A stretch of 64,000 nucleotides of DNA from Gnetum montanum. Taxonomy: Eukaryota > Streptophyta > Gnetopsida > Gnetales > Gnetaceae. The notes beneath the pieces are model-generated. The model ran no database searches and had not been told where the DNA came from. It was given only the letters and a program-made list of their open reading frames with translations. The DNA is taken from assembly GCA_015680685.1 (NCBI GenBank), contig MNCI01014278.1, positions 109,068 to 173,067 of the forward strand, read 5' to 3'. Numbering within the stretch: position 1 is the first letter of the stretch; every line of letters starts with the position of its first letter. Shown here one piece after another: positions 21,363 through 33,068 of this stretch. The position numbers and the translations under genes were made by a program.

Positions 21363-23900
21363 ATCATATTTATCAAGAGGACAACATAAAACTAGTAAAA
21401 ATTCCTCGTGGATGAATTAATATAGATTTAAAACAAATTTTTAAAGATGAAATTTCAAAACTTTGAAAAGAAGGGATCATTTATCCAATAGCTGATAGTG
21501 AGTGAGTATGTCCCATTACTATAGTTCCAAAAAAGGGTGGAAATTGGAGTCTATGTGGATTATAGGAAACTAAATCAAAAAACAAAGAAAGACCATTTTC
21601 CATTACCCTATATAGACCAAATTTTTAAAAAAACTCAAAGGGCATGAGTATTATTATTTTTTGGATGGATTTAATGGTTACAATCAAGTAGCCATTGCCC
21701 CTGAAGGCTAACATAAAACAACTTTACCTGCCCATATGGAACTTTTGCTTACCGATGGATACCTTTTGGCCCCTACAATGCACCCACTACCTTCCAAAGA
21801 GCTATGATATCAATATTCTTTGATATGTTAGAGAACTATTTTGAAGTGTTTATGGATGACTTCTTGATCTATGGAGATACATATAAAGAAACATTACAAT
21901 ATTTAGAATGTGTCTTAGATAGATGTATTAATAAAAATTTAAAATTAACTTGGGAAAAGAGTCATTTGATGGTTACAAATGGCATAGTATTAGAACATGT
22001 TGTTTCTAAGGATGTGATAAAATGGATGAAGAAAAAGAAATATTAATATCTACACTTCCAACTCCAAGTAATTTGAAAACTCTCTGATCTTTTCTAGGAC
22101 ATGATGGATATTATAGGTGGTTCATTAAGGACTATTTAAAAATTGCTAAAATGATTGTATATATTTCTAGAAAATGATGTTCCTTTTATATGAACCAATG
22201 ATTGTCAAGAAGCATTCTTACAATTAAAGAAACAAGTAACTATCACCCCTATATTGAATGCATCCAATTGGGATTTACCTTTTGATCTAATGTGTGATGC
22301 TAGTGATATCGCGATAGGGGTAGTTNATAGAAAATGAAGGATAATGAAATTGTGTTTATAACTCCAAGAATTTGATCTTGACATATTAGATAAAAGGGGT
22401 CAGGAGAACGTAGTGTCTAATAATCTTTCTAGCTTAAAAGCTAAGGAAAATAGAATACAGGAAGTATTTCATAATGAATTTCTTGATGAATAACTCTTTT
22501 CCATAAAGAGAGATTCCTGGTTCATTGATATAGTGAACTATCTTGCAACTATGAAAGCCCCAACTAGCTAGAGTAAGGAGGAAAAGAAATCCTTTCTACA
22601 AACCATTTCTAAATATATCTAGAGTATTCTATACCTTTATAAAGTATGTAAAGATCATATAGCTAGAAGGTATGTGGCTAAGGATGAACAACAAGAAATC
22701 CTACGTACGTGTCATGATGATCTAGGGGATGGCCATTTTGATAGTAGACATACTACTATAAAAATTTTGCAAAGTGGATTTTATTGGCCCTAAGTTTTTA
22801 AAGATGCTCATAACTATGTCCAAGAATGTAATAAACGCCAAGGAATGGAAGCAATCACAAAGAAGCAAGAAATACCTTTAAACCCAATTCGAATAATCAA
22901 AGCATTCGATGTGTGGGGTATATAATTTTTAGGACCATTCCCATCATCTAATGGATGTTAATATATTTTAATTTTTATAGATTATGTCACTAAATGGGTT
23001 GAAGAAAAAGCCACTCTAGAAAATGACATTAAGGTAGTAGTAGCTTTCCTTTGGGAAAATATTTTAACTCAATTTGGAACTCCATGGGAAATTATTAGTG
23101 ATTAAGGTACTCATTTTGTAAATAAAATAATGGAGAAATTTCTTTAGTCATGTGGAATCCAAAATAAGATAGCTACTTCCTATCATCCTTAAACCAATGG
23201 TCAAGTAGAACATGAAAATAGAACTATGTTGAATATATTAACAAAATTAGTATGTACTAAAAATAAAGATTTGTTAAAAGATTGCAAGATGTACTCTAGG
23301 CTTATAGGATTACATATAAATGAAGTTTAGGATAGTCCACTTATCAATTAGTGTATGGGAAGTAATGCCTATTTCCCATTGAAATTAAATATCAATCTTT
23401 ACATTTAGCTCAACAATTGAATTTTGATGAATACATAAACCATGACTCTCAAATAAATCACATACATGAACTTGATGAAAAGAGGCTACATGCTCTTGAA
23501 AAATAAAAAATTATAAAAAAATTAATAATTTACATGATAAGCATATTTTTAAGAAACATTTTTCCATAGGTGATAAAGTTCTTTTATATAATATGCATTT
23601 ACATAAATTTCTAAGTAAGTTAACAACTAGGTGAAAAGGCCCATATTTAGTTGTGCAACCCCATGCTAATGGTAGTGTTTTAATCTCACCTATTGATGAT
23701 TCCTCAACTACATTATTAGTCAATGGACAAAGAATTAAATTATAGTATCAACACTATATAGAGGAACTTTGAGAAGATGAACTAATGCAACTACTAGATC
23801 CAACCTATCCTAACAATTATGCAACCAATGATACAAATCCATTAGAAGTCCTAGCTTTGGATAGTAACCTTCAACTAGACCCTTATGTAATATTATAATA
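21363..23900 (+). pseudogene. RT, RNase H and integrase of element 1 (continued)
   Basis: Starts with the repeated ATCAT and continues RT: GIIYPIADSE, then VPKKGGNW (21525-21545), YYFLDGFNGYNQ-like, and the catalytic VFMDDF at about 21850. RNase H begins with LPFDLMCDASDIAIGV (about 22272-22322) and then jumps after 22365 to LQEFDLDILDKRGQENVVSN, so most of the domain is missing. Integrase follows: H-H-C zinc region (HDDLGDGHFDSRHTTIK, second Cys lost), core with GPFPSSNGC, IISD and GQVEHENR. The first catalytic Asp is a stop codon (near 22924). The C-terminal part reads LVVQPHANGSVLISPI near 23650. Many stops and frameshifts. Confidence 0.88.
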
Positions 23901-24127
23901 AAATATTTTAGTCTAAAAATTTTACCTTGAAAAATGTAGAGGACAATAGTATTTTCTATTATTAGTTGGGACTTTAAAGAATTTAGTAGCATCATGTCTA
24001 GAATGCAAGGGTGATGGACAATTTCCCCAATCTTGAGATAGATTGGTTTAAATCTAAAATCCAAAGGTGAGCCTTAGATTAATAAGTCAATTATACATAA
24101 TGAACTCTATTTTTTTCTAGACAATAT

Positions 24128-25435
24128 TTTTGACCTTTTGGTATGTCAAAACCTTAAGAATATTAGAAAACAAAGGATGTTTGTGTTGTATTGTATTTAC
24201 AGGACAAGATTATGAACAAGGAATTCATAAAAAATAAATAAGGACTTCATAGAGCAATGGAAAGAACAAATTTTAGGACAAATACTTCATAATAGGCTCG
24301 AATAAGAACCTTATAAGAAAATTATGAGCAAGAACAAAGGACTTAAAAATGAGAGCTACAAAAAGATGACAAAGTTGGGTTCCAAGACCTCAAGGAAGCA
24401 TTGATGACTATGAAGAGTTCAAGTTAAATGTGTCTATTTGTGTTGATTTTGTTGTAGATGATTCTTGATTTTTTTGGCATGTTTCAAATTTTTTTTAGCT
24501 CAATCTGATGATTCTAGAAGGTTATAAGATCTATGGAAATGTTTTTGAAGGCATTCGACTACTCCTGGCACCAAAATGAGCAATTTCATTTTTGGGCCCT
24601 ACAAAAGAGATGTCTACATGTATACATATTCTAAGAGAATACTTCCTTGAAGAGTATATGTCTTCCAAAATTAGGAGACATATCCCTAGATTTGAGGCTG
24701 ATCTCTGGTAGATGTTCCAACTTTGAAGAAGACATCTACACTAGTCGTTAAGTGACCGTTGGACAAATTTCAAGGTATGTTTGTAAACTTTAAAGCTGTA
24801 AGAAGACATCAATTCTTGGAAATAGTGTAAGTGAATGTATGTTAATGTGAATAGTCTACATCAATCCTTCATTATATAATCTATTATACTTGTGTACTTC
24901 ATTGTAACATCATTTGTATTGTAGTAGTGATTATATTATACTATGCTTCAAAGTAAAAGGACCAGCAAATCAGTTGCATCCTTTCCTTTTAATTTATTTT
25001 TCTCTTTCTTTTTGCCCTATTTTGGTTTATGCACTTATTTCAATAAGGAATCATCCTTGAGCTTGTCAAGATCCTATTGGGATTAAGTGTTGGTATAGCA
25101 CCACAACAATCAAAAGCAGAGCTTAAGTTGTAAAGGTTGTGGGATCATAGAAACCACATTTCAAGCTTGTTAGGACATTGCAAGGTTGAATGGATTCATA
25201 TTCATGAATCACTTTGGAGTGGAGCTTAAATCCTATACAAGGTATGATTCCCTTCAAACCACATTTCAAACAAACAAAGTTTGAAGGTCTATAAGTGAAC
25301 TACCCTCTGAGTATTGAGAACCCAAGTTGGGGAATCACATAAAAATTGGTGTGTTCTTTGTGTTGAAGAATTTTTGATTTGGATAACTTAATCACCCCAC
25401 CATCCCCCATCCCCCTCTAAGTTCTACTATCCTCA
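24128..25435 (+). repeat. 5' LTR of copia element 3
   Basis: The first ~440 bp align with 28559-28992. It ends CTATCCTCA, two bases before the tRNA-Met primer site. The first bases have decayed (TTTTGACC in place of TGTTGGCA). Confidence 0.85.
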
Positions 25436-25437
25436 AG

Positions 25438-25449
25438 TGGTATCAAAGC
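25438..25449 (+). other. Primer binding site of element 3 (tRNA-Met type)
   Basis: TGGTATCAAAGC matches the usual TGGTATCAGAGC complement of initiator tRNA-Met with one change. Confidence 0.85.
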
Positions 25450-25489
25450 TTAGTACTTTTGTGCTCTACATCAATCTCCAAGAGTGAAC

Positions 25490-27050
25490 ATGGAAGGGAC
25501 AATCAACATCAAACACATATGGATAAAGAGACTAATATGCTTCATTAATTGTTATGCTTAATTCCTATATCAAATATACTATAAAGGTAAGTCTCTCATT
25601 CCCTTCTTTACATTCAAAAATAGAGGATACTATACCTGTATGATTGATAAAACCTATGACAATCTGAATGACAAGGAAATGTCAAATAATGAAATTTCCT
25701 TTGAAGAAAGGTATGGGATGTTTTAACATGAAGTTATTTCTTTTCAAATATTATGTGTTGAAACAAAAAATATTTTACATATCTAATCAATGAAAATCAC
25801 AATTATTAATGATGAATGTTCTTATCTCAAGAAAGAAAACTCAAACCTTAAGGCTAAGATTCAAAAACTAACCAATGTGATTGACCAAATGAGTAAGAAC
25901 TCTTTAGAAAAGCCCAAAAAACAAAAGTGAAAAGATGAATGTCTAAGAAATTTCATAGAAGAAAATCAATCTAATCAATTCAAAGGTAGAGAAAAAGGTA
26001 AAAATATTTCAAATTCTAATTTTGAACTTTCTTCTATAGAATGTTGGGTATGTAGAGGAAGAGGTCATATGACCTCTAAATGTCCTAATAATGGTAGGTT
26101 AAGGTGAAATGATAAAAGTAATGACAAGATGAAAAAACCCAACTTCTACACTAGTTGAGATAATGAAGAGCAAAAGGACAATGTGAAGAATTCACATCTC
26201 ATCTATATGGCTCTCACTCATCATGACGCTAACACCTCATATGATGAACTTAATGAGGATGAGAGGTTTGAATTATTGTGTAATGAACTATTATATTTTC
26301 AAAATATTTTTACAAAGTTGAATAAGAAAGTTAAAACAAAGGTTCAAGAAACTTCCTTATTAAATACAATAATTTCTAATCTTATAAAAGAAATCTTAGA
26401 CCTAAGGGTTAAGAATGAAAGTTAACCTTGTCATATGAGTAGGCTAAGGAAGAAATTGCAGATGGAAAACTTGAGAATGAAAGGCTAGTCAAGGGGAAAT
26501 AAAAATCCTTTTAGATGGTTCTTGGATAAGGAAGGAGTCCACAAGATAAAAGTGGACTAGGATGTTATTCCCAAGAAAATAAATCTACATAAACTTCAAC
26601 CCAACAAAAATACTCTCCAAAGATTAAACTAACAAGAGGCACTACATCCCAATTAGAAGCAACTCAAAACCAATCAAAAGCACCAAAATGGTTTAACCAT
26701 TGTAATCACTTTTACTACAATAGGAAGATTAGATGTTTTTATTGTCATAAATTTTGGCATAAGAAATGCGAGTGGAATTTGAAATATTATCACATGAGCA
26801 CTTGGTCATATCATAGGACTCCTTCGTCTTATTTGAATGTGCCTAGAAAGGATTTTTCATAAGGTAAAAAGAATAGGCAAATAGACCATAGGGGAGTTAA
26901 GAAGGTTTGGAGAATCAAAAGGAAGGAACCTAAGAATGAGAAGACACTATCCAACAAATTTATGAGAGGAAGCCAAGCCTTTGAAATTGAAGAAGTGTAT
27001 GCAAGAAGAGAAACCTTGGAAGAGGAATCTCATTCTCTAGCAATCTAGGC
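25490..27050 (+). pseudogene. Decayed copia gag of element 3
   Basis: Starts MEGTINIKHIW at 25490. NNEISFEERYGMF and KKENSNLKAKIQKL lead to a perfect CCHC knuckle, CWVCRGRGHMTSKC, at about 26041-26085. Then comes a long helical, charged part (26180-26480) and a second Cys/His stretch, CFYCHKFWHKKC, near 26738-26775. A long gag with a helical part after the knuckle is characteristic of SIRE-type copia elements. About ten stops; not functional. Confidence 0.75.
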
Positions 27051-28558
27051 ATCTTAATTCGCAATTGCAAGTAAGGTAAGTCAAGGTAAGTTTTTATTTC
27101 CATGTCAATATTTAATTTGGAGAATTAAGAAAGACTAAAGTGTGTTGATGTGTGCTTACTTTATTTCAAGTTATGGGATGTTAGCTTTAGTATTCTACAT
27201 ATGTTAAGATAAGCCCTTACAAGAGAATATTTTTGGTACTATTAGAATATTTGATTATGGTATCCCTTGTGAATGTATGAGCATCTTATAATTGAATGAA
27301 AGTTAGTGGTACTTGTAAACTTGTAAATTTTATTGAAAAATCATATTTTAAATTCTTAACATTGTTTCTATATGGCTCACAGCTAAAAGCTTTGGGTTAA
27401 GATTTTATTATACATTGTGCTTCTCTTTGATATGACAAAGCCCATTTATTTTGGAAGATTAAAGCATTTGAATTGGTATCATTGATGAAAATCATGAATC
27501 TTCTAAAGAAACATTTCTAGAAAAACTATCAGTACTATTAATAGGAAATTCTAGTCTCTACACTTAATCTCAACATTGTTTTGCAGGATATTAATTTGAT
27601 GAGAAAATAACAAGTTGATCCAAAAGGGTCCAAAGGAGGCATTAGAATCTACACATATGCAAGGGGAGTCTATATCTAATCATCAAATCATCGATTATCC
27701 TCCAAGAGGCCACCAATGTAGGGGGAGTCTTTTTAGGCTTTTACCAAAAGGCACTCAAGCAACAAAACTTTACTTTTTAACTCTCTTAGCCAAAAATGAG
27801 CAAGGAAAAGCATATTCATCTAGTAATGTTGTAAAAGAGGATATTTATTAAATCCTTATCTAAATTTGAACCTTATTAGTGAAAGTTCCTAAACATTATA
27901 TGTTATATAAACTTACTTGTCTAACCTTTTGTATGTTGAGAATATATCCTTTTAAGTACCTAAGGCCCTTAATGCAAATATGAATTAAGAAGTACTAACA
28001 GGTGTTCATGATCTATTTTGGTAAGAAATGAGGTATATATATATATATATTCTATTTTTTTTTCTCAATCTGATTGTCATATATTAGTTTATGATATTTT
28101 TTTATAAAAAGATGATTAACTATATTTGATCTTTTGATGTATTGTTGTGTCTTAAAAGTTGCATATGCATGTTTTACCTACTATGAAATTGTTATGCCTT
28201 ATCATTTTGTTGATGCTTCAAAAGAAGTAGAATACTAGATGATTATAGAATCATGATATATTGATTTTTTTATTACTAATGGTTTATTGGTTCAAAAAGA
28301 TAGGCTTTTTTCTTTATAGTCTCATTTTTAGATTTCATGTGCTCTCTACGATATACCTTGAACCTTAGAGCCATTATCTTAGTAATCATCTTGACTATCA
28401 TTAGAATTTATTTGTATTGATTATTTCATTTTTTATCCTTTTTTTTCATGTCCAAAAATGGGGAGATGTGATGAGTAGCTATATTGCTATATTTTATGAT
28501 TTCATGATTATACTCAACCATTTTCTTAAGTTTTGGACATTAAAAAAAAGGCAAAGAT
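27051..28558 (+). other. Non-coding remainder of element 3
   Basis: No pol homology seen. A (TA)n run of about 18 bp lies at 28033-28050. TCCAAAAATGGGGAGATG (28451-28468) and AAAAAAAAGGCAAAGA (28542-28557) are purine tracts; the second directly precedes the 3' LTR. A 78-residue open frame at 27615-27851 has no recognisable feature. Confidence 0.6.
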
Positions 28559-28992
28559 TGTTGGCATTTTAATATGTCAAAACCTTAAGAAAATTAGAAA
28601 AGAAAGGATGTTTGCATTGAGTTGTATTTACAAAACAAGATTATGGATAAGGAATTCATAAGAAATCAACAAGGACTTCATAGAGCAATGGCAAGAATGA
28701 AGTTTAGGACAAAGACTTCATAATAGGAATGGACAATGACCTCATAAGAAAATTAGGAGCAAGAGCAAATGACTCAAAAATGAGAGCTACAAAAAGATTA
28801 CAAAGTTGGGGTTACAAGGACTCAAGGAAGCATGGACAAGTACGAAGAATTTAAGATAAATGTATCTATTTGTGTTGATTTTGTTGTAGATAATTCTTGG
28901 TTTTTTTGGCATGTTTTGGAGTGTTTTTGGCTCATTTTGATAAGTCTAGAAGGTTATAAGATCTATGGGGACTTGTTTGAAGGCATCTAGAG
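28559..28992 (+). repeat. 3' LTR of copia element 3, cut by the gap
   Basis: Aligns with 24128-24570 of the 5' LTR. The remaining LTR, about 870 bp by comparison, should lie in the N run. Confidence 0.85.
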
Positions 28993-29598
28993 NNNNNNNN
29001 NNNNNNNNNNNNNNNNNNNNNNNNNNNNNNNNNNNNNNNNNNNNNNNNNNNNNNNNNNNNNNNNNNNNNNNNNNNNNNNNNNNNNNNNNNNNNNNNNNNN
29101 NNNNNNNNNNNNNNNNNNNNNNNNNNNNNNNNNNNNNNNNNNNNNNNNNNNNNNNNNNNNNNNNNNNNNNNNNNNNNNNNNNNNNNNNNNNNNNNNNNNN
29201 NNNNNNNNNNNNNNNNNNNNNNNNNNNNNNNNNNNNNNNNNNNNNNNNNNNNNNNNNNNNNNNNNNNNNNNNNNNNNNNNNNNNNNNNNNNNNNNNNNNN
29301 NNNNNNNNNNNNNNNNNNNNNNNNNNNNNNNNNNNNNNNNNNNNNNNNNNNNNNNNNNNNNNNNNNNNNNNNNNNNNNNNNNNNNNNNNNNNNNNNNNNN
29401 NNNNNNNNNNNNNNNNNNNNNNNNNNNNNNNNNNNNNNNNNNNNNNNNNNNNNNNNNNNNNNNNNNNNNNNNNNNNNNNNNNNNNNNNNNNNNNNNNNNN
29501 NNNNNNNNNNNNNNNNNNNNNNNNNNNNNNNNNNNNNNNNNNNNNNNNNNNNNNNNNNNNNNNNNNNNNNNNNNNNNNNNNNNNNNNNNNNNNNNNNN
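28993..29598. other. Assembly gap, 606 N
   Basis: Continuous run of N. It is shorter than the missing part of the 3' LTR, so its length is an estimate or the LTR is truncated. Confidence 1.
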
Positions 29599-31941
29599 TA
29601 AAATATTCATTAGGTACAAGGTTCCAAAAGTTAAGGGATGAAATAGCTAAGTTAGATTAATGGTTATAAGTGTATGGTTTCTATTACTTACCTACTTGGA
29701 TAAGTCAATAAGGTGGAAAGGGTGTGTTATATTGGGACTAGCCTTTAGGTACTAAAGGCATCTAACAATATAAAGCAAGATCAATGCCCATGTGAGCAAC
29801 CCATTCAATTGAAAAATACAAAATAAATTTGGCTCCCACAAAAACCTTGTGATTGAAGCTGGCCAAATATAGAAATTCTTTTAAAAAAGAAGAAAATATA
29901 AAAAATAGAAAAATAGAAAATTTCTTATGAGAAAAAAGTAAGATTGTAAATAAGAAAAAAAAAGAAAAACAAAGAGGCCCTACAAGAACCTTCAAGCATG
30001 AGCAAAGCTACACTTCCACAAGAACCTTACAATTGGGGCAATGCTCAAAGCTCATAATTTTATGCATCCCACAAGAACCCCCCCTTTTGTGAGCTGAGTG
30101 ATTATGGTTGGAGTAGCAATCACCACTATAACAAGGATGCCATCACTTTAGAGCTAGGATATAACACAGGAATTCAAAGATTGACTCATCTAAAGTAAGT
30201 TTCTTAATAGACACCTTAACTTCTAATCATTTCCTTTACTTAGCTTATTTACCTCCTTTGCTTATTTTTTTATAGTTTTTTTAATTATTCCTATTTCAAT
30301 ATTTTCTTTTGTTCTTGCTTATTTTCTTCATCTAGTTTATTTTGCTATTCATCTTTTTCTTTCTTTTTGATTATCTTCCCATGGTCATCTATTATGTTCT
30401 ATGGTACTTTTTGTTCAAGGGTCTTCCATGTGTTTCCCATTAAGCCTTTCATAGGTGTTAGTAGTTGAGATCCCTACTATGGTGGCTATCAGTGGATACT
30501 AACATTTGTTCAACCCATGGCTTTCTAGCCACTCTTCATAATATAGATATATATGACCCATGGCAATTATTGCTTTTGGTATATCTCTTGATTATGCTCC
30601 TTTTCCATAAATTATTTTTTCTAATTGACCTAGGTATGATACATACCTTAGCTTAATTAACGGGTAATAACCAATTAATAAAGGATAGGATAATAGAGTA
30701 TAACTGACATGAAAGCTAATCCAAGAGCAAGTTAGGAAATGAGTTATATGCAAGAAATACATCTTGGATCCTTAAATCATAGGAAAGGTTTAGACCTTGA
30801 GTTTGTAAGACATTCTTACACCTAATGAAGCAAACCTTATGAGGTGATATTAAACCCAATAAATCCTAGGAAAAGCCTTCCTAACAAAGTTATATTTGGA
30901 TTCCTATCCAATAATAAGAATTTATTATCAATAGGAAAATAAGTATATGTACATAAATTATAGATCAAATTGTAATAACATCGATTCATATAGATTTTTT
31001 CGATTTAGGATGATTAGCATAAGTACAAGTATCAATAAACATCGAAGTATCAATAAACATCGAAGTATCAATAAACATCGAAGTATCAAAGTCTATAATG
31101 AATAAAAAGAGTCCTAGTAGAAGTTGTATCAAGCAAAATCTAGGGTTTGATGTCTCATGATAAAAGCAAATGATGGTTTATAGATTCCACTGACTTAAGT
31201 CAATATGATTGAGATGTAATTCAGGTTTTCAATATAAACTTTGATTTAATTGATCTAAATTGATGTCAACATATCAATCTCAATTGACTAATTCAACCTA
31301 GCTCTAACAGGAGTAAATTTTAGTAAATATTTTGAATCTAAATAGCACAACCTTGATGCCAATTAATATGTTTATTAGAGTTATCAAGGTTTATATTTCA
31401 AATCGATCAAAGTTCATATGTTTGAAATTTTTCCAAAAGTCTCAAATTTTATCAACACAAATGCGATAATAATCAAGATGTTCATAGCCTAAATTTATAA
31501 TATATCAATCAATGTAAAGATTGCTATAGAAATCAACACAAAAAATTTTGATTAATATTAAATTCATGGTATGTTTCAATGGCATTAAAATTCTAAAAAT
31601 TAAAAGGTTAACATGTAAGGCAACAAATTTTTGTTATAAAATCCACTGCCCTTAATCAAAACATATCATATGCATCATTCGACCATGAATAGCATGAGTT
31701 AGGGCTTCCATGTTGAGAGCCTATGATCATGCTTTCTTTTACAATCCTTATAATAACATCATATTGGGATGGACCACAACAATCCATGGGATCTGTCTAC
31801 CATGTGAACCCCTACTCTTTGCTCTACATTAACCGATACAAAGAATTACTACCATTTTTGGGGTTTCTTTCAAATTCCATTAATAATGTTAATCCTACTT
31901 TTTTTTTCATTTTTCTCATTACTACAGCTATCCACTATAAA
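29599..31941 (+). other. Non-coding part of element 1 before the env-position ORF
   Basis: AT-rich, with no recognised protein. Between 29835 and 30080 the phrase CACAAGAACC or TACAAGAACC recurs (about 29838, 29980, 30017, 30070), a short dispersed repeat. Several long A- and T-runs occur. The start (29599-29660) may still be the extreme end of the integrase reading frame, but I cannot show it. Confidence 0.5.
31028..31089. repeat. 18-bp tandem repeat, 3.4 copies
   Basis: AGTATCAATAAACATCGA is repeated exactly at 31028, 31046 and 31064, with a partial fourth copy from 31082. Confidence 0.95.
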
Positions 31942-33068
31942 ATGGTTGATTCCACTAGTGCCAAATAGTAGGTACATGTATGGGTTTAAGCAAGGAGACT
32001 ATTCATAACATTAATTTATTAAATGTCTTAGTTTTCTTTTAGGCACCAAGGATTGAGTAGTTGAAAATTGCTCTATGGCACCATGAAGTTGATTATAGCA
32101 AGTGGTTTAACCACATGGATGTGATAGTGCTCCAACAATTAGAAATAATGGGATGTAAGGCTTTCATCATGCCCCTCCCCCCTTGTGATTGGTATATTCA
32201 GGAGAAGGTTCTAGAATTTTATTGGAACCTCAAACCCCATTGTACCAAGCTTGATCCTCCAAAATAATATTTGGTGTATTTTGTTTGGAAGACAAGGGTG
32301 AAGGTCACAACAACCAAGCTTCAGGAATGGTTTGCTACCAACTCAAGGGAAGGAAATCTTCACATCCAAGGCAAGCATGGAAAAGAAGTATAAACTATTC
32401 GACTAGTTCATTGACAAGACTGACAACAGCTGGCTTCAGACCCAAGGTTTGCATTTTATAAACCTCTAGCTTGAACACTGAGTGAGGGAAAGGATGATCA
32501 TCACCAACATTCTTCCTTCCATGCACACTACCTATGTTCTTAGCCCTACACTCTATGTGATGAAAATGTTAAAGTAAAAGGGGGAAGTAAATTTTTCTTA
32601 CCTCCTGATCAAGTATCTCATGTATCATCACAATGATGATGCCTTAAAATTATGTTTTCCATTTCTTATTTCAGAAATCCTTCGAAAGTGTAGTATTCTT
32701 GAGTTGTAGATGGGCATGAAGGTGCACCTTTCCATTCTAAAGAAGGACACCTTTTCCATTCCTCAAAGATCTATACAAAAGTTGGACCATTTATGCAAGA
32801 ATCACTGGAGCCTAGTTCTTCATTAGCACTAGAGGCCAGTGAATTTCATGAATTTTGGAATCAAGTTTGGTCCCAGTTGGATGAGCTCTAATCCACATAG
32901 TGGAAGATCCTCTTGGTGCTTTAGAAAGTTAGATCCACCATCATGACCATGGACAAGAGAATGGTAGACATTAAAAAATATGTCCACCCTCAAATCTACA
33001 ATGATGATAAGGGGGTGGAACCCTTCCATTTTGAGGAGGAAATCGACGTTGATTGTGTTAAACCATGA
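31942..33068 (+). pseudogene. Env-position ORF of element 1 (plant-transposon-like domain)
   Basis: A short first exon may start at ATG 31942 (MVDSTSAK, then two TAG). After a possible 71-bp intron (31972-32042, GT...TTTTCTTTTAG) the reading runs in phase: KIALWHHEVDYSKWF, CDWYIQEKVLEFYWNLKP (about 32189-32242), then after a frameshift GLHFINL, ILPSMHTTYVLSPTLYVMKM (about 32511-32570), VNFSYLLIKYLMYHHNDDA and LCFPFLISEILRKCSI (to about 32700). The pattern fits the putative plant transposon protein domain of Athila-like 3' ORFs. The tail DKRMVDIKKYVHPQIYNDD runs up to the 3' LTR, and the stop codon (33066-33068) lies inside that LTR. Confidence 0.65.

Larger units (their letters stand above)
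24128..29598 (+). mobile_element. SIRE-like Ty1/copia element 3, gag only, nested downstream of integrase
   Basis: The 5' LTR (24128-25435) is followed by an initiator tRNA-Met primer site, a gag with a CCHC knuckle, about 1.5 kb without coding, a purine tract and a 3' LTR from 28559 that runs into the N gap. No integrase, RT or RNase H of copia type is seen. The LTR start (TGTTGGCATTTTAATATGTC in the 3' copy) and the purine tract plus TG junction are typical of the SIRE/Maximus group. The right end is hidden by the gap. Confidence 0.8.

Noticed and set aside
28033-28050. TATA promoter
   Set aside because: A simple (TA)n run in non-coding element 3 sequence with no transcript context.
28965-29660. 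Open frames of 210-231 codons across the N run
   Set aside because: They are open only because N is not read as a stop.
31028-31089. CRISPR-like short repeat array
   Set aside because: The 18-bp units are head to tail with no spacers, in plant retrotransposon DNA.
31942-33068. A true envelope gene
   Set aside because: Position fits, but I see no signal peptide or clear transmembrane segment. The pattern fits the plant-transposon-type domain better.
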